In this document: positions 35,585 through 43,196 of the stretch, in pieces
Layout: every line of letters starts with the position of its first letter
Numbering within the stretch: position 1 is the stretch's first letter
Origin: JBGASG01 sp046328035
GTDB lineage: Bacteria; Cyanobacteriota; Vampirovibrionia; Obscuribacterales; Obscuribacteraceae
NCBI GenBank assembly: GCA_046328035.1
Contig: JAXLXI010000003.1
Location: forward strand, 395,651 to 459,650
DNA: 64,000 nucleotides
Direction: 5' to 3'
The notes under the pieces: generated by a model
What the model saw: the letters and a program-made list of their open reading frames with translations, nothing else
Told to the model about the DNA's origin: nothing
Database searches by the model: none
Program-made: the position numbers and the translations under genes

Positions 35585-38500
35585 CTAGTGGAAGTTGCGG
35601 GCGTGCAGGTGCAGTGATGTTTCGTCTGTGATGCGCGGCAGCGGCATGACTTCCTCTGCTTTAATGCTGGCGACGTTGTCCGTGAGCTGGAGCTGACCGG
35701 TGAAGGCAAGAAACTGGTGGCGCAGGATCTCCTTTCGGTATTGTTCAAAGACCTGTGGATTGATGATAATGTTTGACGTTCCAGTTTCGTCCTCGAGGGT
35801 GATAAAGACGAAACCTTTGGCAGTTTCTGGTCGTTGCCTGACAATGACACCGCCGGCGGTAGAAACCCGGTCACCGTCCCTCAGCCAGGTAAGCTGATTC
35901 GCCGCATACATGCCGCGTTCATCCGCCCATTGCCGGTAGAAAGTCATGGGATGCCGTCCAGTCGAAAGATTTGTCGTCCTGTAGTCGGCAATAATCTCTT
36001 CCAGTTCGTCCATCGGCACAATACCTTCCGGCACCATTTCCGGTGCCGTCTGCAACTCTTTGAGTTTCCTCATCAAAGGCAAATCAAAGCGATTGCGCAA
36101 AATAGAAAGCACCATCCACAACGCCCGGCGCCTGCCGGGTAGAAAAGAAGCGAAGGCACCAGCCATAGCTAGCCGTTCCAGATCTTTAGACTTAAGTCCG
36201 CTGCGCAGGCAGACATCTTCCACCGATGTAAAAGAGCCGCCTTCCGTCCAGGACCTCTGCAACGCCAGCTTGGCATGATATCCCAGTCCGTTCACATAGC
36301 GCATGCCCAAGCGGAGCGCCGGGGGACGCTCGCCTGTTTCGTCATTTTCCAAAGTGCAGTCCCAACTACTTTTTGCCAGGTCGACAGGACGAACCTCGAC
36401 AGCATGCCGAATTGCATCGCGGATTAAAGTAGCCGGGCTGTAGAAGCCCATCGGCTGCGCATTGAGTATGGCGCAGAAAAATTCCGGTGCATAGTATCGT
36501 TTCAGGTGAGCGGATGCAAACACTAATAAAGCAAACGATGCCGAATGACTTTCTGGAAAACCATAATTGGCGAAAGCGCGCAGCTGGAAAGTTATGGTTT
36601 CGATGGCAATGTCAGAGAGTCCGTTGCGTCGCATTCCCTCAGCCAGCTGTTCGCAGAGCTTAGTCATTTTCTCCAGCGAACGTTTGTGCGTCATCACACG
36701 CCGCAAGCCATCCGCCTCCGCCGCTGTAAATCCGGCAGCCGCAATAGCCAGACGCATACCCTGTTCTTGAAACAACGGCACACCGAGAGTGCGCTTCAAA
36801 ATTGGTTCTACACAAGGATGCAGGTATGTGACAGGCTCCAGTCCGCGCCGCCGTCGCAAATACGGATGAATGATCTTGCCTTGAATAGGACCCGGGCGCA
36901 CCAGCGCAATCGACACAACGATGTCATAGAAGCAGGTCGGTTTAAGGCGCGGCAGGATGGACATCTGCGCGCGCGACTCTACCTGGAACAAGCCGATGGT
37001 ATCAGCTCGCTGCAGCATGTTGTAAATTTCTGGGTCGGTGATGTCCAGTTGCGCCAGGTCCAGATCGACGCCTCGATGTTGCTGAACCAGCTTAACGCCT
37101 TCCTGGATCAGGGTCAGCATCCCCAGCCCCAGCAAATCTATCTTGATCAAGCCGACCAGCTCAAGGTCATCCTTGTCCCACTGGATAACGGTGCGGTCTT
37201 CCATGGCGGCGGGTTCTATAGGCACTATCTGTCCCAGCGGTTCCCCCGAAAGCACAAAGCCGCCGACGTGTATGGAGCGGTGCCGAGGCAACTGGTGCAG
37301 TCCAGCGACAACCTGGATGAGTAGCTGCACGCGCCGATCGGATGGATCTAATCCGGCGCGCCTGGCACCGCCGGCGAGCAGACCTTCCGCTGCCGTGCGC
37401 GCCTCGCCATGTTGACACTCCGCCGATAAGCGATCCGCCTGTTCCTGAGAGAATCCGAACACCCGTGCCGCATCACGCACAGAGGAAGGTCCCCGGTAAG
37501 TAATGTGCTCACAAACCATCGCGGCGTACTGCCGTCCATACTTTTGATAGACATGCTGCAACACCTTTTCTCTTTCTTGATGGGCAATATCTAGATCTAT
37601 ATCCGGCGGTTCGTTGCGCTCTTCCGAAATGAATCTCTCGAAAAGCAAATCCATACCAATTGGATCGACGGCTGTGATCATCAGACAATAACAGACAGCG
37701 GAATTGGCAGCGGAACCGCGTCCCTGGACCGCGATGCCTTGCGAACGAGCGTATTCGACAATCTCATGCATAAGGAGGAAATACGGCTCCAATTGCATCC
37801 GGGTAATTATGGAAAGTTCGTGTTCAAGTTGCTGTACATGTTTTTCAGTCAACCGGCTGCCATAACGTTCGCGCGCGCCCTGCCAGACAAGGTCACGCAA
37901 GTAGCTATTGCGATCCATGCCTGCCGGAATGCGGCACTCCGGCAGAACCGGCTTCAATGTTTCCAGACGAAACTGACAGCGCTCCGCCACAACCAGTGTA
38001 TTGCGAACGCCGGTCAGATCATGCTGCCATTGATACTCAATCTCCTGGGGAGACTTCATGTACCAGGTGCCATTTGGCCGCAATCGGCGGCCGGCGGTCT
38101 GCAGCGTAGTCTCGTGCTTGAGACATGTAAGCACGTCATGGATCATGCGTTTTTCCGGCGGCGCATAATGAACGTTATTGGTCACCACCCACGGTATCGC
38201 CCACCGCGCCGACAGATCCAACATCTGGCGACAAATAAGTCCCTCCTGATGCAAATTGTGATCCCATAATTCCAAGAAGAAGTTTTCGCCAAACAATTCC
38301 CTCAGGCGGCACGCTTCCGCCGCGGCACGCTCATGCTCTCCGCGCGCGAACAACGCGGGCACTATACCTTGCGGGCATCCCGACAGAGCAACTACGCCAT
38401 CGGCGTGCTCGGACAGCGTCTCAAACGATATACGCGGCGCACCACGCTCACTATTGAAACGTCCTTTCGTGATGAGATGGCAAATGTTTTTATAACCAGA

Positions 38501-38749
38501 AAGATTTTGCGCCAGCAAAACCAGGTGATGATCTTCCTCCATAGTCAGCTCGGTGCCTACGATAGCCGGCAAGTTGTACTCCTTCGCTGTATGCGAGAAG
38601 CGAACCATGCCACCCATATCATCATGATCCGTGAGCGCCAGGGCGCTCAATTTCAGTTCAACAGCCCGTGCCACCAGTTCTTCCGGATTGGAAGCTCCAT
38701 TCAGAAGAGAGAATGCCGAATGGCAATGCAGCTCCGCATACTCCACCAT
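35585..38749 (-). CDS. dnaE2: error-prone DNA polymerase III alpha subunit (ImuC)
   Basis: 1054 residues, the normal DnaE2 length (replicative DnaE is ~1160). N-terminal PHP domain (ELHCHSAFSLLNGASNPEEL), palm with QGRGSAANSAVCYC and catalytic Asp pair EPPDIDLDI, third Asp region further on, tandem HhH (YGFPESHSASFALLVFASAH, an alpha-subunit signature) and a C-terminal OB domain (STAGGVIVRQRPE). DnaE2 extends past lesions together with ImuA and ImuB. It stands on the opposite strand ~5 kb from imuB, separated by the two lipoproteins, but its promoter carries the same palindrome as imuA. Confidence 0.96.
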   Translation of the reverse strand: MVEYAELHCHSAFSLLNGASNPEELVARAVELKLSALALTDHDDMGGMVRFSHTAKEYNLPAIVGTELTMEEDHHLVLLAQNLSGYKNICHLITKGRFNSERGAPRISFETLSEHADGVVALSGCPQGIVPALFARGEHERAAAEACRLRELFGENFFLELWDHNLHQEGLICRQMLDLSARWAIPWVVTNNVHYAPPEKRMIHDVLTCLKHETTLQTAGRRLRPNGTWYMKSPQEIEYQWQHDLTGVRNTLVVAERCQFRLETLKPVLPECRIPAGMDRNSYLRDLVWQGARERYGSRLTEKHVQQLEHELSIITRMQLEPYFLLMHEIVEYARSQGIAVQGRGSAANSAVCYCLMITAVDPIGMDLLFERFISEERNEPPDIDLDIAHQEREKVLQHVYQKYGRQYAAMVCEHITYRGPSSVRDAARVFGFSQEQADRLSAECQHGEARTAAEGLLAGGARRAGLDPSDRRVQLLIQVVAGLHQLPRHRSIHVGGFVLSGEPLGQIVPIEPAAMEDRTVIQWDKDDLELVGLIKIDLLGLGMLTLIQEGVKLVQQHRGVDLDLAQLDITDPEIYNMLQRADTIGLFQVESRAQMSILPRLKPTCFYDIVVSIALVRPGPIQGKIIHPYLRRRRGLEPVTYLHPCVEPILKRTLGVPLFQEQGMRLAIAAAGFTAAEADGLRRVMTHKRSLEKMTKLCEQLAEGMRRNGLSDIAIETITFQLRAFANYGFPESHSASFALLVFASAHLKRYYAPEFFCAILNAQPMGFYSPATLIRDAIRHAVEVRPVDLAKSSWDCTLENDETGERPPALRLGMRYVNGLGYHAKLALQRSWTEGGSFTSVEDVCLRSGLKSKDLERLAMAGAFASFLPGRRRALWMVLSILRNRFDLPLMRKLKELQTAPEMVPEGIVPMDELEEIIADYRTTNLSTGRHPMTFYRQWADERGMYAANQLTWLRDGDRVSTAGGVIVRQRPETAKGFVFITLEDETGTSNIIINPQVFEQYRKEILRHQFLAFTGQLQLTDNVASIKAEEVMPLPRITDETSLHLHARNFH

Positions 38750-38793
38750 TGGCGGCGCAACCTATAGAAGACAGTCTAAATCAGCCATTCTCA

Positions 38794-38822
38794 AAGTACC
38801 ATACATTCGTATGCTCCGTCAA
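38794..38822 (-). promoter_or_regulatory. dnaE2 promoter with palindromic operator in the spacer (putative SOS box)
   Basis: Read on the minus strand: -35 TTGACG (38822-38817), 17-bp spacer, -10 GTACTT (38799-38794; TACTTT one base later is slightly better). The spacer holds CATAC-gaat-GTATG (38813-38800), starting 3 bases after the -35 box, against 2 bases at imuA. About 45 bp before the dnaE2 start codon. Confidence 0.65.
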
Positions 38823-38929
38823 GCAGATTCGGGCTGAGCCAGCGATTGCGTCCTCACGTTTTGCCTGCGCACAAAAAACACCCACACCATTTTTCAAACC
38901 ACTCCCTCGGTTTCCTCACCCCAGCCTTT
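38823..38929. other. non-coding stretch upstream of the repeat region
   Basis: Nothing recognisable apart from the start of the repeat region; open frames here are antisense or short and lack ribosome sites. Confidence 0.4.
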
Positions 38930-38955
38930 GACAGGTTTTGGTCCTAAAACCTATC
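38930..38955. repeat. 26-bp imperfect palindrome, copy 1
   Basis: Starts GACAGGTTTT and ends AAAACCTATC, i.e. GA-AG-TTTT arms around a 6-bp centre (GGTCCT here). Diverged flanks; only the palindrome is shared with copies 2 and 3. Confidence 0.75.
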
Positions 38956-39060
38956 AATCGGTGCCAACGCGATTTTGCTCAGCCCAGCACAAAGCGCTTG
39001 CACACTGAAAGCCAGCGACATTAGATCCCGTACCAAAATCCAACAGCATGGGACGCAATA

Positions 39061-39232
39061 AGAACGCGCGAGAACAGATTTCGCTCTCACTATTCAACAG
39101 AATTTGGCAGACGTCGACAGGTTTGGGTACCAAAATCTATCAACCCCCAGGCGGCACGGACGGCGGAAAGCGCTAGAGCAGGCAGTGCGCACATACACAA
39201 TGTAAGACCCAACCATACCTCGCACCGCCTGC
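39061..39232. repeat. tandem repeat unit A (~172 bp)
   Basis: Imperfect direct repeat of 39265-39447, in the same order: AGAACGC(G/A)CGAGAACA with CGCTCTCAC, GACGTCGACAGGTTT, the palindrome, a GGCG-rich part, GAGC-GGCAG-GCG, and TCGCACCGCCTGC at the end. Confidence 0.75.
39116..39141. repeat. 26-bp imperfect palindrome, copy 2
   Basis: GACAGGTTTG, centre GGTACC, AAAATCTATC. Lies 186 bp after copy 1 and inside repeat unit A; the centre is an exact GGTACC palindrome. Confidence 0.8.
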
Positions 39233-39264
39233 AGTGCTCAGAATTCAAGCAATACTGGAAGGAA

Positions 39265-39447
39265 AGAACGCACGAGAACAAATTTTTCGCTCTCACTTGC
39301 GCAAAATCTGGCGGCGGACGTCGACAGGTTTTAGTACCAAAATCTATCAACGCCCGGGGCGACGCGGGCGGGCGTCCGGAGGGCGCCAGAGCGGCAGCGC
39401 GAAACACAAACGCGAGAATTTCCCCATCAAAATATCGCACCGCCTGC
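39265..39447. repeat. tandem repeat unit B (~183 bp)
   Basis: Second copy of the unit at 39061-39232, offset by 204-215 bp depending on the block, so small indels separate the copies. It ends with TCGCACCGCCTGC at 39435-39447, just before the promoter of the antitoxin-like gene. Confidence 0.75.
39323..39348. repeat. 26-bp imperfect palindrome, copy 3
   Basis: GACAGGTTTT, centre AGTACC, AAAATCTATC. 207 bp after copy 2 and 111 bp upstream of the -35 box of the 39520 gene. Confidence 0.8.
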
Positions 39448-39458
39448 GATGGCATCAT

Positions 39459-39488
39459 TTGCAAACAACTCGCGCCATTGGATATAAC
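39459..39488 (+). promoter_or_regulatory. promoter of the AbiEi-like gene
   Basis: TTGCAA (39459-39464), 18-bp spacer, TATAAC (39483-39488), 31 bp before the ATG, which has AAAGGAGG six bases upstream. Confidence 0.5.
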
Positions 39489-39519
39489 AAACCTTAGCTC
39501 CAAAGAAAGGAGGAATCCC

Positions 39520-40131
39520 ATGGCAATCGAAGAAATCAGAAAACTGCTGGAAAGCGTCCCCGAGGGCGCCATGATCGCAACCCGCCAGGTTCTGCACTTA
39601 GCCAAAAATCGCGGTGCAATCGATACCGCTATGTCGAGACTGCATGCCAACAAAGAAATCACACGAATCGCTTGGGGACTGTACATCAAGGGAGGTCCCA
39701 ACACTCCTCAACCAAGCATCACCGAAATTGCCCACGCGAAGGCGCGTGCATTCCACAAGATCATTGCCGGCGTAAGTTCCCAATTCGCAAGACAAGTTGG
39801 ACTTCCCCAGCAAGAATATCCCGCCGAAATGTTTGCAGTCAGCGGACGCAGTAGTCGCATCTGGTCCTCACAAGGGGCGATCCAATATGTAGGTGCCAGC
39901 ATGCGCAAGCTCTTACTGGCAGATTCGCAGGTAGGTACCCAACTGCGTACGATGTGGCATCTGGGAAAGGGCTCAAATCCAGCACTCTTCCTCGAGCACA
40001 CTATTAAAGGCTGGACGGAGCGCGATTGGGATGAATGCGCAACGCGGTTCGAGCAACTGCCGGAATGGCTTTCAAAGATGCTGGCACTGCCGACGGCTCG
40101 CTCAGGCAGTACCCAGTTCATATTAGGCTGA
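39520..40131 (+). CDS. AbiEi/DUF6088-like antitoxin-type DNA-binding protein
   Basis: 203 residues from ATG 39520 (strong AAAGGAGG site; the frame opens at 39478). The N-terminus IRKLLESVPEGAMIATRQVL and SRLHANKEITRIAWGLYIKG is the winged-helix found in AbiEi antitoxins and DUF6088 proteins; the middle QVGLPQQEYPAEMFAVSGRS fits the same group. In type IV AbiE systems this protein represses its own promoter through inverted repeats and neutralises a nucleotidyltransferase toxin. No AbiEii-like toxin follows: the next gene is a small membrane protein. So it may be solitary or act as a regulator. The palindromic repeats upstream are candidate binding sites. Confidence 0.75.
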   Translation: MAIEEIRKLLESVPEGAMIATRQVLHLAKNRGAIDTAMSRLHANKEITRIAWGLYIKGGPNTPQPSITEIAHAKARAFHKIIAGVSSQFARQVGLPQQEYPAEMFAVSGRSSRIWSSQGAIQYVGASMRKLLLADSQVGTQLRTMWHLGKGSNPALFLEHTIKGWTERDWDECATRFEQLPEWLSKMLALPTARSGSTQFILG

Positions 40132-40225
40132 GGCGCCCTATCCCTCGCACGCGCCCAATTCCCCACAACCGTACAGTCGGCAAACTGTTCTGGTCATCCC
40201 AGCAAGCAAAATCCTCTCTGCCAGA

Positions 40226-40615
40226 ATGCGCAGTATGGAATTGAATTTGATTGCTGCCTGGGCCGGCGTCTTTGCCGGTCTGCTTGTTGCCGTGCCGGTC
40301 GGACTGAAGTTCAACGAAGACCAATGGCTCGGCGGCTATAACTCGTGGACACGCCGCTTGCTGCGGCTGGGACATATAGCTTGCTTTGGACTGGCGTTCC
40401 TCAACTTTGCGTATGTGGCGACTGCAAAATGGCTGAACATCCCGCCGGAATCACTAGTCCTTACTTCGCTCCTCTTTGTGATCGCCCAGGCAACGATGCC
40501 ACTAACATGTTTCGCCGCGGCGTTCCAAAAGTCTCTTCGTCACTTGTTTGTGGTGCCGGTAGTTACTCTGGTGGCGGCCACTGGTAGTTTCCTCTTCTTG
40601 GGGCTTCTCAAATGA
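40226..40615 (+). CDS. small multi-pass membrane protein coupled to radical SAM gene
   Basis: 129 residues with four TM helices (LIAAWAGVFAGLLVAVPVGL; LLRLGHIACFGLAFLNFAYV; LVLTSLLFVIAQATMPLTCF; VVPVVTLVAATGSFLFLGLL). It may start at the second Met, MELNLI. The stop overlaps the start of the radical SAM gene in ATGA, so the two are translationally coupled. No family recognised. Confidence 0.75.
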   Translation: MRSMELNLIAAWAGVFAGLLVAVPVGLKFNEDQWLGGYNSWTRRLLRLGHIACFGLAFLNFAYVATAKWLNIPPESLVLTSLLFVIAQATMPLTCFAAAFQKSLRHLFVVPVVTLVAATGSFLFLGLLK

Positions 40616-41940
40616 AAATTGGTTTGATCGCCATGAGCGGCGTGCACGTCATAGATCCTGAGGTCGCAGCGGTAGGGCTGACTTTGCCCGGATTCCTCGA
40701 TCGAGGCAAGGCGATTGCATCGTTGCCCAGCCTGGCTCTTCTCACCCTCGCCGGGCTCACTGAAAAACGTCATCAGGTTTCGTACATAGAAGTGCCGGCG
40801 TTAAGCGCCGTAGCAGGCGTCCCAGGTGAATTCGACCTGGTCGCCATTTCGAGTTACAGCGCACAAATTCACGAAGCTTATGAATTAGCCATGCGCTACC
40901 GCGCTCTGAAGATTCCTGTGGTTATCGGCGGTCCGCACGTCAGTTCGCTCCCTCACGAAGCCGCCCAATACTGCGACGCAGTCGCTATCGGCGAAGGCGA
41001 ACCGATCTGGAATCAGATCGTCGCAGACTGCGAAGCCGGTCAGCTCAAACCATTCTATGGATCGCAATTCAGTAGCTTCGAGATGAAGGACGCGCCGATG
41101 CCCGCGTTCCATTTACTGGATCCAGGTAAATACAATCGCCTCACCATCCAGACCAGCCGCGGTTGCCCACACCGCTGCGAATTTTGCGCAGCATCGATTC
41201 TGATTACCAATCGCTATAAGCAGAAGCCCAAAGAAAAAGTGCTCGCCGAGCTCGACTGCATTCAATCGATCTGGCGTCGACCGTTCATTGAATTCGCCGA
41301 CGACAATTCGCTGGTCAATCGGTCATTCTGGAAAAACGAACTGCTGCCTGAGATGGCTAAACGTGATGTGCGCTGGTTCGCCGAAACCGACCTGTCTATC
41401 GCCGACGACCCGGAGCTCTTATTCAAGATGGAACAGAGCGGCTGTATGCAAGTCTTGATTGGCTTGGAAAGCAACATTGCCGACTCATTGAAAAATATGG
41501 AGCTGCGTGCCGACTACAAATACCGCATGTTCAACAAAACTCGCGAAGCCATTCAGAAAATCCAGTCGCACGGAATTCGCGTCATCGGCTGCTTCATTCT
41601 TGGACTGGACGGACAGAGGATTGAGGCAATCGATTCTCTATACGACTACGTTGGCGAACTCGGGTTGTTCGATGTGCAATTGACTATCCAGACGGCGTTC
41701 CCCGGTACACCGCTCTACGCTCGATTGAAGAGCGAGGGGCGCATTCTTGAAGACGATCGCTGGGATAAGTGCACGCTCTTCGACGTCAATTTCAAACCTT
41801 CAGATATGAGCGTCGATGAACTGCGACAAGGATTCATCAATCTAATCGACCGGATCTATAGCCGCGAAGCAGCAGCCAAACGCCAACAAGAATTCAAACG
41901 GTCGCTGCGTAACCTGCGAACCCTGCGCGTCGCAAGCTGA
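40612..41940 (+). CDS. B12-binding-domain radical SAM protein
   Basis: 442 residues. The N-terminal ~170 residues have a Rossmann-like cobalamin-binding-type fold (EFDLVAISSYSAQIHEAYEL, PVVIGGPHVSSLPHEAAQYC, IGEGEP), and the radical SAM barrel follows with CPHRCEFC (CX3CX2C near residue 184) and GCFILGLDGQ. This is the class of cobalamin-dependent methyltransferases and Hpn/BchE-like enzymes that modify lipids, tetrapyrroles or peptides; the exact reaction cannot be read. The canonical DxHxxG of free-B12 sites is not evident, so cobalamin use is uncertain. Coupled to a membrane protein gene, which hints at a membrane substrate. A strong terminator follows. Confidence 0.9.
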   Translation: MKIGLIAMSGVHVIDPEVAAVGLTLPGFLDRGKAIASLPSLALLTLAGLTEKRHQVSYIEVPALSAVAGVPGEFDLVAISSYSAQIHEAYELAMRYRALKIPVVIGGPHVSSLPHEAAQYCDAVAIGEGEPIWNQIVADCEAGQLKPFYGSQFSSFEMKDAPMPAFHLLDPGKYNRLTIQTSRGCPHRCEFCAASILITNRYKQKPKEKVLAELDCIQSIWRRPFIEFADDNSLVNRSFWKNELLPEMAKRDVRWFAETDLSIADDPELLFKMEQSGCMQVLIGLESNIADSLKNMELRADYKYRMFNKTREAIQKIQSHGIRVIGCFILGLDGQRIEAIDSLYDYVGELGLFDVQLTIQTAFPGTPLYARLKSEGRILEDDRWDKCTLFDVNFKPSDMSVDELRQGFINLIDRIYSREAAAKRQQEFKRSLRNLRTLRVAS

Positions 41941-41979
41941 TTTAATCCCATCCCACCACCAGTCCGCAACCACATCGTA

Positions 41980-42018
41980 CCGCCCAACTCACCTGGAGGT
42001 TGGGCGGTTGAGTTTTTC
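41980..42018 (+). terminator. rho-independent terminator
   Basis: Perfect 9-bp stem CCGCCCAAC (41980-41988) / GTTGGGCGG (41999-42007), 10-base loop, then TTGAGTTTTT. Ends the 40226-41940 operon. Confidence 0.9.
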
Positions 42019-42197
42019 TACCGTACACAGGTGATTAGCAATTGTGAAACATTGCTAATCCGATTTCGTCCCGGCATTTACAAGAGATTCACGTTTTTCC
42101 ACTTACAATCGAAGTTGCCTAATTTCTCGGTTTCAAACGTTTTTCAGAAGGACGCAGTACTGTTTAGTCACTCGCAAATGCGGGGCCCGAGGTGAAT

Positions 42198-42506
42198 ATG
42201 CAATCTGTAATGCCGCGACGCAATCACATGAGTCTTCATGGAACTACGTCCGCTTTGCCTGGACTTCTGTTTTTCTGGGCAGTCTTCACAGTTGCAGCAG
42301 TCTCCGCAACTCACCTGGGGCTTGTTCGCCAGAATCTGGGAAACATCATGCCGTCCATAGGTGGTTGGGAAATAGCCATTGCCATCACCGGTGGTATCGC
42401 TATCGGCACGCTGTTCCAGCGCGGTCAACGTCGCTGGGCAGTCGGCGCCAGCGTCATCGTCGCCAGCCTGATGGGCTACTTCTTCCCGCTTGCCATGGGA
42501 ATCTAG
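42198..42506 (+). CDS. small two-TM membrane protein
   Basis: 102 residues from ATG 42198, with GAGGTGA five bases upstream (a GTG at 42192 is in frame but lies within that site). Hydrophobic segments LPGLLFFWAVFTVAAVSA, EIAIAITGGIAIGTLF and a third at the end (VGASVIVASLMGYFFPLAMG). No family recognised; stands alone between two terminated or divergent genes. Confidence 0.65.
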   Translation: MQSVMPRRNHMSLHGTTSALPGLLFFWAVFTVAAVSATHLGLVRQNLGNIMPSIGGWEIAIAITGGIAIGTLFQRGQRRWAVGASVIVASLMGYFFPLAMGI

Positions 42507-42608
42507 TCCCAGCGATCAAGTTCAAAAGATTCTCGAACAAGCAAACACATTTCACACGCGGGTAGGACAGGTCGGCCGCTCAGGTCGACTTGTCACTCTT
42601 TCAAGAAA

Positions 42609-43043
42609 TCACTTGCGTGATTTCTTAAATTCAATAGTTTTGCCTGGATCTTCGCCGCGCTCGATGCGACTTGCTCGTTCGTCGCAACGGTCCGCCTCAG
42701 GAAAACGATTCAAGTTGCGCAGCAAAGACGCGTAGTCTCGCAAAATGCGAGCCAGTGTCTTGTGGCGATCGCCAAACTGCTGCGAGCAAGTATTGATAGC
42801 CCGCTGAAACGTCTGTTCAGCCTCCCAGTTCTTGCCGCCTCGCCCGTAGAGATTGGCCAGAGCACGCAGGTCATCGATTAACTCCTCACCCTGCTCCATG
42901 CGAATGCGAACTTCCAGAGCTCGTGCCTCATTGGCTATTTTTTGTTTGAAAGGATTTTTCGGCCCAATGAAGTAGTTGAGTGTGACGCCAATCACGGCAC
43001 AAACGACGATGATCAAAACTAGCCAGATTCGAATGTCGTCCAT
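42609..43043 (-). CDS. membrane-anchored TPR protein, short
   Basis: 144 residues: N-terminal TM helix (IRIWLVLIIVVCAVIGVTLN) then two TPR-like helices pairs (LIDDLRALANLYGRGGKNWE, ILRDYASLLRNLNRFPEADR), of the kinesin-light-chain type also seen in the gene at 51855. Divergent from the acyl-CoA ligase gene. Role unknown. Confidence 0.78.
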   Translation of the reverse strand: MDDIRIWLVLIIVVCAVIGVTLNYFIGPKNPFKQKIANEARALEVRIRMEQGEELIDDLRALANLYGRGGKNWEAEQTFQRAINTCSQQFGDRHKTLARILRDYASLLRNLNRFPEADRCDERASRIERGEDPGKTIEFKKSRK

Positions 43044-43196
43044 CTAAATGGGAAAAGGGCAAAGCGAAACGGGAGCCTATGCCTATATATTCCCAATCCC
43101 ATCCTTATATATGAAAAACGTTTGACCGCCAGCCAGCGCCTGTTTAGGAGCAAAAGGCCCGATAATTACTCCTTTCCGGGTTCGGGACAGCACGCA

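Noticed and set aside
39090..39704. 204-codon minus-strand frame through the repeats
   Set aside because: It repeats LIDFGT-TCRR only because the DNA repeats, and half of it is antisense to the antitoxin-like gene.
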